Positions 1 through 7,004 of a stretch of 25,873 nucleotides of DNA are shown here, piece by piece. The notes under the pieces are model-generated. The model saw only the letters and a program-made list of their open reading frames with translations, did no database searches and was not told the DNA's origin. Numbering within the stretch: position 1 is the stretch's first letter; each line of letters opens with the position of its first letter. A program made the translations under genes and the position numbers. Origin of the DNA: an uncultured Endomicrobiia bacterium (GTDB lineage Bacteria; Elusimicrobiota; Endomicrobiia; Endomicrobiales; Endomicrobiaceae); contig CALHWY010000003.1 in NCBI GenBank assembly GCA_938040055.1, positions 1 through 25,873 of the forward strand. Direction: 5' to 3'.

Positions 1-2
1 GT

Positions 3-1331
3 ATGGGAGCTGATTTTCAGGTAAATGCGCGCAATGTTTCGGTCGGTTTGATAAACGCCGTGGCGGCGTTTTTTTTGATGGCGTATGCCGCAAGAAGAAG
101 CCGGGAGAAAATTTTTTTTACATTGCCGTTTCTGGGCTTATGGGTATCTTTTCTTTTATTTATACAATTTTTTACCGGAGGCTGTGAAATAGAGCGCTCT
201 TTTGCGCTTAATATTAATATTTTATCCGGATTTCTTGTTCTTGTATATCCTGCGGCATTGGCATTGGGCGAAAAAAACAAATATCCTTTGGCGTTTATAC
301 TTATTGCTCTTATGATTTTTGCGGCTGCGGCATTGACCAGATCAAGGATGGGGATGTTTTTGGTGTATTTGACGACTTTATTTTATTTCATAAGATTGAA
401 AAGCAGGAGGGAGTTTCGGATTTTGTTTGCGGCTTCGTCTTTTCTTGTTGTCGCGGGAATAGTATATGCTTTTTTCTTTAAGTCCGGCTGGGACAGCCTG
501 GGAGAACGCTTTGTATGGTGGCAAACCGCTTGGGTGATGTTTAAAGATAATCCTTTTTTCGGCATAGGATTCGGAAATTACAGCGCTCTTTTTTCTTTTT
601 ACAGAACGCAGCCGGTTTTGAATACTCTTTTCGCGCATAATATGTTTATTCAGATTTTAGCCGAGACCGGAATAAGCGGAGCAATATGTTTCGGAGCGGC
701 TTTTTATACGATGGCAAAAAGTATTTTTCGTTCTTTTAAAAATAAAAACGGCGATCCGGTTTATATGATCGGTGCTCTGGCAGGCATAGTCTGCTTTTTG
801 ATTTTTAATATTACCGAATACAGTTTTTATATTCCTTTATGCATGATGGTCTTTTTTGTGCTTTGCGGGTTTGCGTGCGGTTTTGAAACAGGAGAAAGAG
901 AAAAAAAGGCTCCGTACCGTCTTATCGCCTTGCCTGCCGCGTTTGTCATTTATACGGTATTTTGGCCGGCATTGGCCGAGAACTATTATGAAAAAGGCAA
1001 AAGTTATGCCGCGGCTAAAGATTTTGAAAATGCCCGACTTTGGTATTTAAAAGCCGTAAAATTCGATAAAAAAAATCCTGAATATTATCATCAGGCCGCG
1101 GACAGCAGTTTCAGGCTTTATATTTTAAGCGCCGGGACAGAGCGGTCTTTCCTTGACGATACCATAAACTTTGAACTCATGTCCGAAAAACTTTATACGC
1201 ATTCAGCCCAGATAAAGGCGGGGCTTGCGAATCTCTATAATTTAAAAGGCGACTTTGACAATGCCGGAAAATACGCCGCAGCCGCCGGAGAGGCCGATAA
1301 GTTTAATCCTAATTACGGAAGTTTAAGATGA
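3..1331 (+). CDS. O-antigen ligase / Wzy-type membrane protein with C-terminal TPR (5' end probably outside window)
   Basis: Polytopic membrane protein of the O-antigen ligase/polymerase (Wzy_C, WaaL-like) superfamily, which transfers or polymerises lipid-linked glycans on the periplasmic face of the inner membrane. About eight hydrophobic segments are visible. The family core is a TRSR motif near residues 112-115, a periplasmic stretch with R169 and DNPFFGIGFGNY (182-193), then HN at 212-213 in an AHNMFIQILAETG segment. After the last membrane span a soluble tail (about 325-435) carries TPR-like helices (YYEKGKSYAAAKDFENA), an arrangement common in bacterial ligases with TPR tails. The first ATG is at base 3 and the visible protein starts inside a loop rather than at an N-terminus. 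Family members are usually longer, so I infer a truncated 5' end. Its TGA overlaps the next gene's ATG by 4 bp, implying translational coupling. The substrate cannot be told from sequence; a polymerase or glycoprotein O-ligase role is possible. Confidence 0.8.
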   Translation: MGADFQVNARNVSVGLINAVAAFFLMAYAARRSREKIFFTLPFLGLWVSFLLFIQFFTGGCEIERSFALNINILSGFLVLVYPAALALGEKNKYPLAFILIALMIFAAAALTRSRMGMFLVYLTTLFYFIRLKSRREFRILFAASSFLVVAGIVYAFFFKSGWDSLGERFVWWQTAWVMFKDNPFFGIGFGNYSALFSFYRTQPVLNTLFAHNMFIQILAETGISGAICFGAAFYTMAKSIFRSFKNKNGDPVYMIGALAGIVCFLIFNITEYSFYIPLCMMVFFVLCGFACGFETGEREKKAPYRLIALPAAFVIYTVFWPALAENYYEKGKSYAAAKDFENARLWYLKAVKFDKKNPEYYHQAADSSFRLYILSAGTERSFLDDTINFELMSEKLYTHSAQIKAGLANLYNLKGDFDNAGKYAAAAGEADKFNPNYGSLR

Positions 1332-2038
1332 AAATTTTAATTTTTTCTTTGGCGGCGGTAATAATGCTAAATATTAATACATTTGCCGAAATACCCGAGA
1401 GCGCGAGATCGAAAAGGGTGATTTCTAAAATAACTCCGGTTCTGGAAAAAGAAATGAAAAGCAAGAATCTAAAGCCCGGCGATAATGTGTTTATACGGAT
1501 TTTTAAGGAAGAGTTCATTCTGGAAGTCTGGGTTAAAAACGGGGACGCATACACTCTTTTTAAACAATATCCCATAGCTTATTATTCCGGAGGCCTTGGG
1601 ACTAAAACAAAATTCGGAGACTGCAAAAGCCCCGAAGGCTTTTACAGCGTTTATCCCGCAAGCCTGAACCCGTCAAGTTCTTATCATCTGTCCTTTAACA
1701 TAGGATATCCGAATGCTTATGAAAGACACAGAAAATACACGGGAAACTATATAATGATTCACGGCGGCGAAGTTTCCATAGGCTGTTATGCTGTGACGGA
1801 TCCTCTAATAGAAGAAATATATACGGCTGTTTACAGGGCTTTTGAAAACGGGCAAAAAAAGATAATGGTGCATATTTTTCCTTTCAGAATGACGGATGAA
1901 AACTTTCAAAGATATAAAAACAACCCTAATCTGTCTTTCTGGACGGAACTGAGGGGAGGATATGAATATTTTGAAAACAAGCGCGTTCCTCCGGAGATTC
2001 TTGTCGATTCTAAAGGGAATTATTATATAGCGCAATAG
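1328..2038 (+). CDS. YafK/DpaA-like L,D-transpeptidase-fold (YkuD) enzyme, exported
   Basis: Exported 236-residue enzyme of the YkuD (L,D-transpeptidase) fold. The N-terminus is a signal peptide (hydrophobic 3-15, likely cleavage after NTFA at 20). The catalytic signature is H145-G-G-x4-S150-I-G-C153 followed by YAVTDPLIEEIY, which matches the YafK branch (SIGC, then TD and an IEEIY-like helix) better than cross-linking L,D-transpeptidases with HGT...SHGC. Cys153 is the expected nucleophile. No LysM or other peptidoglycan-binding domain is seen. E. coli YafK/DpaA cleaves Braun lipoprotein from peptidoglycan. That activity is only a possibility here, because no lpp-like gene is in the window. 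The gene overlaps the upstream glycan ligase by 4 bp, so the two are probably one envelope transcript. Its TAG stop lies in the loop of a short terminator-like hairpin. Family confident, precise substrate not. Confidence 0.85.
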   Translation: MKILIFSLAAVIMLNINTFAEIPESARSKRVISKITPVLEKEMKSKNLKPGDNVFIRIFKEEFILEVWVKNGDAYTLFKQYPIAYYSGGLGTKTKFGDCKSPEGFYSVYPASLNPSSSYHLSFNIGYPNAYERHRKYTGNYIMIHGGEVSIGCYAVTDPLIEEIYTAVYRAFENGQKKIMVHIFPFRMTDENFQRYKNNPNLSFWTELRGGYEYFENKRVPPEILVDSKGNYYIAQ

Positions 2039-2056
2039 CCGTATGCGCCTTTTTTT
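2030..2056 (+). terminator. Short terminator-like hairpin overlapping the stop codon
   Basis: GCGCA (2030-2034) pairs with TGCGC (2044-2048) around a 9-nt loop containing the TAG stop, and is followed by seven T (2050-2056). Five GC-rich pairs make it a modest intrinsic terminator for the envelope pair. Confidence 0.5.
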
Positions 2057-2294
2057 AATTCGCAAAACCGCTTAAAATTAAAAAAAGCGATACCGGTGTT
2101 TTAAACGGTTGCCGGTATAATGATATTTCTGAAAAAGTCTGCAAATAAGGTTAACGGTTAGGCCTGCGCCGCTTTCCTTTTGAACTCAACGGCAAAATAT
2201 ATTGTGAATTTCAGCCGTTGAATCCGAAGAGTTCTGGAACGGCGCAAACGGTTTTTACGGTTTTTTTCTGGCGCCGGGCGGCTCCCGCGGCGGA

Positions 2295-2378
2295 AAAAAT
2301 GCATGCGGTTCAAGCATATTCTCGGCGGAAGCGGCGGACGGAGGTTTCTGAAGCGGGAAAAATGCATGCGGTTCAAGC
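2295..2378. repeat. Two identical 21-bp direct repeats, 63 bp apart
   Basis: Copies lie at 2295-2315 and 2358-2378. Each begins AAAAATGCATGCGG, ends GGTTCAAGC and contains the palindromic core ATGCAT/GCATGC. The repeats are exact, while the 42 bp between them resembles the upstream flank only loosely. The 63-bp spacing is six helical turns, and both copies sit just upstream of the icd promoter, so activator sites are one reading. The other is a remnant of a duplicated 21-codon unit. Confidence 0.8.
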
Positions 2379-2394
2379 CGGCCTATAGCATTTC

Positions 2395-2423
2395 TTGACA
2401 TTCGGCTTTTAATTCGATAAAAT
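2395..2423 (+). promoter_or_regulatory. Sigma70-type promoter for icd-ndk-ackA
   Basis: TTGACA (2395-2400), a 17-nt spacer and TAAAAT (2418-2423), predicting a start near 2430 and a leader of about 48 nt before the icd ATG. The -35 is a perfect consensus and the -10 matches five of six bases. The same architecture recurs upstream of the OmpA-like gene. Confidence 0.8.
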
Positions 2424-2477
2424 TCTACTTTAAAATTCATTGAAAAATAAATCTATTTTAACTATAGGAGCGGACAA

Positions 2478-3533
2478 ATGGCACATAAAATCACTTTGAT
2501 TCCCGGCGACGGCACAGGCCCTGAAATTACGGAAGTAGCCGTAAAAGTTATCGAAGCGACGGGCGTTAAAATTGACTGGGAAATAGCGCATGCGGGTGTT
2601 GACATAATGGAAAAGGAAGGAACTCCTCTCCCCCAAAGCACTCTGGATTCGATAGCCAGAAATAAAGTCGCCTTGAAAGGACCGATAACGACTCCCATAG
2701 GAACGGGTTTCCGCTCGGTAAACGTGGCGATAAGAAAAGAGCTTGACCTTTATTCATGCCTGCGTCCGTGCAAAACTTATAAAGGCGTAAAATCCAGATA
2801 CGATAATATTGATCTGGTTGTGGTAAGAGAAAACACCGAAGATCTTTATGCGGGGGTCGAATATCCTGAAAATTCCCAAGAGGCAAAAAAAATAATAGAG
2901 ATGTCAAAAAATAAAATAAGAGAAGGTTCCGCTATCTCAATAAAACCCGTATCGGAATTCGGCTCCAAAAGGATAGTAAGATTCGCTTTCGAGTATGCCG
3001 TAAAACATAACAGAAGAAAAGTGACGGCTGTAACAAAAGCCAATATTATGAAATGCACCGACGGACTGTTTTTCAGATCCGCCAGGGAAGTGGCTGAAGA
3101 ATATGAGGGTAAAATAGAATATGAGGAAAGGCTGATTGATAATATGTGCATGCAGCTTGTCCAGAAGCCGGAGCTTTACGATGTCATAGCCCTTCCTAAT
3201 TTATACGGAGACATTCTTTCCGACCTGTGCGCCGGGCTTGTCGGCGGGCTGGGAGTCGCTCCGGGGGCCAATTTCGGAAAAGACACGGCGGTTTTTGAAG
3301 CGGTGCACGGTTCCGCGCCCAAATATAAAGGACAAAATAAAGTAAATCCGTCCGCCGTAATATTGTCCGCTAAGCTTATGCTTGAACATATCGGAGAAAG
3401 CGGCGCCGCTTTTATGCTTGAAAAAGCGGTCGCGGACGTGATAGCCGAAAAAAAACATGTGACCTATGATCTCGGCGGAACGGCCGGAACCAGGGAAATG
3501 GGGCAGGCCGTGATAGACAGGCTTAGACAGTAA
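2478..3533 (+). CDS. icd: Isocitrate dehydrogenase (decarboxylating), short form with NADP-type residues
   Basis: Cytosolic beta-decarboxylating dehydrogenase converting isocitrate to 2-oxoglutarate and CO2. The isocitrate pocket is that of ICDH rather than isopropylmalate dehydrogenase: S80-V-N82-x3-R86, R96, R118, Y124 and K187, with metal ligands D221, D245 and D249, equivalent to E. coli S113, N115, R119, R129, R153, Y160, K230, D283, D307 and D311. At 351 residues it is the compact form typical of NAD-type enzymes. The cofactor loop, however, reads HGSAPKYKGQNKVNP, with K282, Y283 and V289 matching the NADP determinants K344, Y345 and V351 of E. coli. Y330 matches Y391, but the R395 equivalent is G334. 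I infer NADP use or dual specificity. SD TAGGAG precedes the ATG (about 2465-2470). First gene of icd-ndk-ackA. Confidence 0.93.
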   Translation: MAHKITLIPGDGTGPEITEVAVKVIEATGVKIDWEIAHAGVDIMEKEGTPLPQSTLDSIARNKVALKGPITTPIGTGFRSVNVAIRKELDLYSCLRPCKTYKGVKSRYDNIDLVVVRENTEDLYAGVEYPENSQEAKKIIEMSKNKIREGSAISIKPVSEFGSKRIVRFAFEYAVKHNRRKVTAVTKANIMKCTDGLFFRSAREVAEEYEGKIEYEERLIDNMCMQLVQKPELYDVIALPNLYGDILSDLCAGLVGGLGVAPGANFGKDTAVFEAVHGSAPKYKGQNKVNPSAVILSAKLMLEHIGESGAAFMLEKAVADVIAEKKHVTYDLGGTAGTREMGQAVIDRLRQ

Positions 3534-3540
3534 TAAAAAT

Positions 3541-3987
3541 ATGGAAAAGACCTGCGTTATCATAAAGCCTGACGGAATATGCAAAAAAGTTTCAGGCGAT
3601 ATAATAAAAAGGCTGGACAGTGAAGGTCTAAAGCTGGCTGGTCTGAAAATGATCAGGCCGGAATGCGCGGAAATGGAACAATTTTACGCCGTTCACAGAG
3701 AAAAAGATTTTTTTAAACCTTTAATCGATTTTATGTGCTGCGCTCCGTTAATAGTAATGGTCTGGGAGGGCGAAGGGGCGGTTGAACTGGTAAGGAGAAT
3801 GATAGGAAACACCGATTCCGCGCAAGCAGCGGAAGGCACTTTAAGAAATATGTTCGGCACGGATTCAAGAAGAAACGCCGTTCATGCTTCCGACAGCGCC
3901 GAAAGCGCGTGCAGGGAAATAGCGGTTTTTTTTAAGCCCGGAGAAATTATGGAATACGGTTACGGAGATTGGGAAAAACATAAATAA
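3541..3987 (+). CDS. ndk: Nucleoside-diphosphate kinase
   Basis: Transfers the gamma phosphate of ATP to other NDPs through a phosphohistidine, maintaining (d)NTP pools in the cytosol. The 148-residue length suits the family. The nucleotide-binding start IIKPDG (7-12) and the active-site segment RRNAVHASDSAESA with H115 as phosphoacceptor are visible. The usual HGSDS is HASDS here, a tolerated variant. The start lies only 7 bp after the icd stop and has no clear Shine-Dalgarno sequence, so translation probably depends on coupling to icd. It is followed 11 bp later by ackA, which places two ATP/NTP-handling enzymes together. Confidence 0.95.
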   Translation: MEKTCVIIKPDGICKKVSGDIIKRLDSEGLKLAGLKMIRPECAEMEQFYAVHREKDFFKPLIDFMCCAPLIVMVWEGEGAVELVRRMIGNTDSAQAAEGTLRNMFGTDSRRNAVHASDSAESACREIAVFFKPGEIMEYGYGDWEKHK

Positions 3988-3998
3988 AGGAAAAGAAA

Positions 3999-5207
3999 AT
4001 GAAAGTGCTTGTCGTCAATTGCGGTTCGTCTTCAGTAAAGTATACATTGTTTAAAATGGATACGGAAAAAAAGATAGCCTGGGGAATAGTCGAATGCATA
4101 GGACTTCCCGAAGCTTATTATAAAAGTCAAAAAGTCGGCAAAGAAGAACACAAAGAATCCGTTAAAGTTGAAAACCATATGGAAGCCGTTGAACTTATTA
4201 TCAAGCACCTTATGGATAAAAAGGAAGGCGGCATAAAAAGCATCGACGAAATAGCAGTTGTCGGACACAGAATAGTTCACGGAGGAGATAAATTTTCGAA
4301 ATCCGTTCTTGTTAATGAAGAAGTAAAGGAAGGCCTTAAAGAATGTTTTTCAATAGCTCCCTTGCATACGCCGGGGCATTATGCGGGCATACTCGCCGTT
4401 GAAAAAATGCTTCCCGGCATTCCTTCGGTTCTCGTGTTTGACACGGCTTTTCACCAGACCATACCGGATTACGCTTATATGTATGCTTTGCCGTACGAAT
4501 ATTATGAAAAAGACCATGTAAGAAAATACGGCTTTCACGGGACTTCGCACAATTACGTTTCGCAAAGAGCGGCAGAAATGTTGGGCAGGCCTTTGGAAGA
4601 GATCAAGCTTATCACCTGCCATCTCGGCGCAGGAAGCAGCCTCGCGGCCGTGGAATACGGAAAAGTTATTGACACTTCAATGGGTTTTACTCCTTTACAG
4701 GGTGTTGTCATGGGAACAAGGTGCGGAGATATTGATCCTGCTATCATTCCTTATATTATAAACGCGAACCGGGAGATGCAAAATCCCGAAGCGCTTAATA
4801 TACTTATGAATAAAAAAAGCGGTCTTTTGGGAATTTCAGGGCTTTCCGGGGATATGCGGACTATAGTAAAAGCCATAGCTGCCGGAAACAAAAAAGCCAG
4901 GCTTGCTTTTGAAATGCTTTGTTACAGCGTGAAAAAGTACATAAGTTCGTATTACGGAATACTTAACGGCGCCGATGCTTTGGTTTTTACCGCGGGCATA
5001 GGCGAAAATTCTCCTTCCGTCAGGGAGAAAATATGTGAAAATCTTTCGGCTTTGGGAATAGAAATCAATTCGAAAAAGAACAATGAGCCCGAAAGCGGAG
5101 AAAGATTCGTTTCATCGGCAAGATCAAAAGTTAAAATTATGATAATACCCACAAACGAAGAATTGATGATAGCCCGCGAGTCTAAAAGGGTATTGACAAA
5201 CGAATAA
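3999..5207 (+). CDS. ackA: Acetate kinase
   Basis: Cytosolic ASKHA-fold kinase making ATP and acetate from acetyl phosphate, the terminal step of acetate fermentation. The 402-residue length is standard. Visible motifs: VVNCGSSSVKY (5-15, Asn7), GHRIVHGG with R91, FDTAFHQTIP with D148, GFHGTSH with catalytic H180, HLGAGSS (208-214), MGTRCGDIDP with R241, GIGENS (334-339) and TNEE with E385, all equivalent to the Methanosarcina enzyme. One oddity is PLHTPGH (121-127), where most acetate kinases have PLHNPxN. The SD AAAGGA (3986-3991) sits 7 nt before the ATG. No phosphotransacetylase gene is nearby. The last codons contain the -35 box of the next operon's promoter, and I see no terminator between them, so read-through is likely. 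Confidence 0.95.
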   Translation: MKVLVVNCGSSSVKYTLFKMDTEKKIAWGIVECIGLPEAYYKSQKVGKEEHKESVKVENHMEAVELIIKHLMDKKEGGIKSIDEIAVVGHRIVHGGDKFSKSVLVNEEVKEGLKECFSIAPLHTPGHYAGILAVEKMLPGIPSVLVFDTAFHQTIPDYAYMYALPYEYYEKDHVRKYGFHGTSHNYVSQRAAEMLGRPLEEIKLITCHLGAGSSLAAVEYGKVIDTSMGFTPLQGVVMGTRCGDIDPAIIPYIINANREMQNPEALNILMNKKSGLLGISGLSGDMRTIVKAIAAGNKKARLAFEMLCYSVKKYISSYYGILNGADALVFTAGIGENSPSVREKICENLSALGIEINSKKNNEPESGERFVSSARSKVKIMIIPTNEELMIARESKRVLTNE

Positions 5208-5221
5208 GCACATTTTATAAT
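5193..5221 (+). promoter_or_regulatory. Perfect-consensus sigma70 promoter of the yceD-fab-rnc operon
   Basis: TTGACA (5193-5198), exactly 17 nt, then TATAAT (5216-5221): a full consensus in both boxes. The -35 box forms the Leu-Thr codons just before the end of ackA. The start would be near 5228, about 28 nt ahead of the yceD ATG. It suits genes needed in high amount (bL32, ACP). Confidence 0.85.
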
Positions 5222-5255
5222 CTAATATCCGTGTTCGCAGATCGGTTTTTTAGCT

Positions 5256-5717
5256 ATGAAGCAGTTAATTTTCAATACTTCGGATTTTATAAAATCCGAT
5301 ACCGCAGAGAGAAGGGTTGAGAAATTTGAAGGAGATATAGGCTATTCTTCAAATATCGCAGTCTGCATCAAGGCGGTTAAAATATCGGATGATACATTAT
5401 ATGTCAGCGGCGCTGTTGAAGGTTATGTCGATATGGAGTGCGCGCGCTGTCTTTCTGTTTATCGCCATCCTGTGGAACTTTATATTGAAACGGATATGGA
5501 TTTTATGAACGGCGAAGTCGATATGGCCGATGAGATACGCCAGAGGCTGATCCTTGAAATACCCTCAAAGCCTTTGTGCGATCAGGATTGTCTCGGCATA
5601 TGCCCGGAATGCGGCAAACATAATAAAACGGACGATAAATGCATGTGTAAGAGCAGACAGAACGAAGATTTCAAAAAATACAGATGGGAAAGCCTGTTTA
5701 ATAAAAGCAGAAAGTGA
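5256..5717 (+). CDS. yceD: YceD family (DUF177) cysteine-rich protein
   Basis: Member of the YceD/DUF177 family, found next to rpmF across many bacteria and linked genetically to rRNA/ribosome metabolism, though its biochemical role is not settled. The 153-residue protein shows the family segment MECARCL (C62, C65) and a C-terminal cluster C108-x3-C112-x3-C116-x2-C119 followed by C129-x-C131, which I read as probable metal binding. Placement 27 bp upstream of rpmF supports the assignment. The SD is weak: a T-rich stretch precedes the ATG, so initiation may rely on the unstructured leader. First gene after the perfect-consensus promoter. Confidence 0.85.
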   Translation: MKQLIFNTSDFIKSDTAERRVEKFEGDIGYSSNIAVCIKAVKISDDTLYVSGAVEGYVDMECARCLSVYRHPVELYIETDMDFMNGEVDMADEIRQRLILEIPSKPLCDQDCLGICPECGKHNKTDDKCMCKSRQNEDFKKYRWESLFNKSRK

Positions 5718-5744
5718 GCAACAAATAACAACGGAGGAAGCAAA

Positions 5745-5969
5745 ATGCCAAACCCAAAGAGAAAACACACCCCTCATCGCAGGGATTGCAGAAGATCTGC
5801 AAATTCAAAGCTGGACGCGCCCAATTCAAGCAAATGTTCGAATTGCGGAGCTCCGAAGATGCCCCATAAAATATGTCCTGAGTGCGGATTTTATAACGGA
5901 AAGCTTATCGTAGCGAAAAAAGTCAAAAAGACGGCGGCGCAAACCCAAGAACAAGAGGCTGCAAAATAA
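5745..5969 (+). CDS. rpmF: Ribosomal protein bL32
   Basis: Large-subunit protein bL32. The conserved N-terminus MPNPKRKHTPHRRDCRR and a zinc ribbon of C31-x2-C34 and C44-x2-C47 are present, so this is the zinc-containing C+ form. At 74 residues it is longer than the usual 55-60 because of a Lys/Ala/Gln/Glu-rich tail after about residue 58. Strong SD GGAGG lies about 10 nt upstream. Its TAA shares one base with the plsX ATG (TAATG), so the two are translationally coupled. Confidence 0.96.
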   Translation: MPNPKRKHTPHRRDCRRSANSKLDAPNSSKCSNCGAPKMPHKICPECGFYNGKLIVAKKVKKTAAQTQEQEAAK

Positions 5970-7000
5970 TGATAATTGCGCTTGATGCAATGGGCGGTGA
6001 TTTCGCGCCTGCCTCCACGGTGGAGGGAGCGCTTCTTGCCGCGAAAGAGTCGGAACACAAAATATTGCTTGTCGGCCCGGAAAAACTGATAGCCGAAGAG
6101 CTTTTGAAGCATCAAAAGCGATTTAATCTCACGGCATTGGATATTGAAATTGTCAATGCGCAGGAAGTCGTGGGAATGGACGAGCATCCGGCGAAGGCCG
6201 TCAGACAGAAAAAAAATTCTTCATTGTCCGTATGCGCGAAACTTGTTGCTGCCGGCAAAGCCGACGCTTTTGTTTCTCTGGGCAATTCCGGCGCGGCTAT
6301 GGCCGCTGCGCTTTTTTATCTGAAAAGAATAGAAGGCGTTTTAAGACCTGCTATTTCGGCGACTTTTCCCACTGTCGACGGATACTGCATAATTGCGGAT
6401 ATGGGGGCGAATGTCGACTGTAAACCGGAACATTTGCTTCAGTTCGGGATTATGGCCGATTTATTTTGCGAAAAAGTCCTGGGCATAGAAAACCCGAAAG
6501 TAGGCTTGCTCTCTATAGGGGAAGAGCCCACAAAAGGCAATGAATCTTCGCTTGAAGCTTTCGGCTTGTTAAAAAAAGCCGATCTTAACTTCATAGGCAA
6601 TATAGAAGGGCGCGATGTGCCCAAAGGCAAAGCGGACGTCGTGATCTGCGACGGATTTGTCGGAAATATAATTTTGAAATTCGGAGAAGGTCTTGCGGAA
6701 ATGATGCTTAAACTTGTCAGAAAAGGGTTTAAAAAGCATCCTATAGCATGGGCTTCTCTTCCTTTTTTATGGACGGCTTTGAAAGACTTGAGAAGAAAAG
6801 TCGATTACAGCGAATCCGGCGGCGCGCCTTTGCTCGGAGTTGACGGGGTTTGCATAATAGGCCATGGCAGTTCAAACGGAAAAGCTGTAAAAAACGCCGT
6901 TCTCGCGGGAGCAAGGGCCGCGGAACATGATTTGACGAATGAAATTAAAGAAGCGATAGCAAAATACGAAAGCAAAGCAAATACGGATTCAAACGGTTGA
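5969..7000 (+). CDS. plsX: Phosphate acyltransferase PlsX
   Basis: Peripheral membrane enzyme converting acyl-ACP to acyl-phosphate, which PlsY uses to start phosphatidic acid synthesis. The N-terminus IIALDAMGGDFAP is the family hallmark. Further hallmarks are LGNSGAAMA, ADMGANVDC, GLLSIGEEPTKGN, NFIGNIEGRD and VICDGFVGNIILK; 343 residues is standard. The start at the TAATG junction agrees with the conserved N-terminus. Its place between rpmF and fabH is the classic arrangement. No fapR-like regulator gene accompanies it. Confidence 0.97.
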   Translation: MIIALDAMGGDFAPASTVEGALLAAKESEHKILLVGPEKLIAEELLKHQKRFNLTALDIEIVNAQEVVGMDEHPAKAVRQKKNSSLSVCAKLVAAGKADAFVSLGNSGAAMAAALFYLKRIEGVLRPAISATFPTVDGYCIIADMGANVDCKPEHLLQFGIMADLFCEKVLGIENPKVGLLSIGEEPTKGNESSLEAFGLLKKADLNFIGNIEGRDVPKGKADVVICDGFVGNIILKFGEGLAEMMLKLVRKGFKKHPIAWASLPFLWTALKDLRRKVDYSESGGAPLLGVDGVCIIGHGSSNGKAVKNAVLAGARAAEHDLTNEIKEAIAKYESKANTDSNG

Positions 7001-7004
7001 TAAT

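Larger units (their letters stand above)
2039..2477. other. 439-bp intergenic region upstream of icd
   Basis: I see no convincing gene here. From left to right it holds the terminator T-tract, a 7-bp inverted repeat (ATACCGG at 2090-2096 and CCGGTAT at 2112-2118) whose right arm runs into a TATAAT (2116-2121) lacking a good -35, a GC-rich block at about 2220-2360, two identical 21-bp direct repeats (2295-2315, 2358-2378) and a strong promoter (2395-2423). Minus-strand reading frames of 61 and 72 codons cover the repeats but have no recognisable domain, so I do not call them genes. Confidence 0.6.

Noticed and set aside
2300..2380. GGTTCAAGC strings resembling the T-loop of a tRNA
   Set aside because: The flanking bases cannot form the 5-bp T-stem, and there is no anticodon arm or acceptor stem around them.
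2158..2440. Minus-strand frames with a tandem LEPHAFFP-type or NRMHF-type unit upstream of icd
   Set aside because: The repeat is explained by the two 21-bp DNA repeats. The frames have no SD or domain, and two overlapping frames are equally open.
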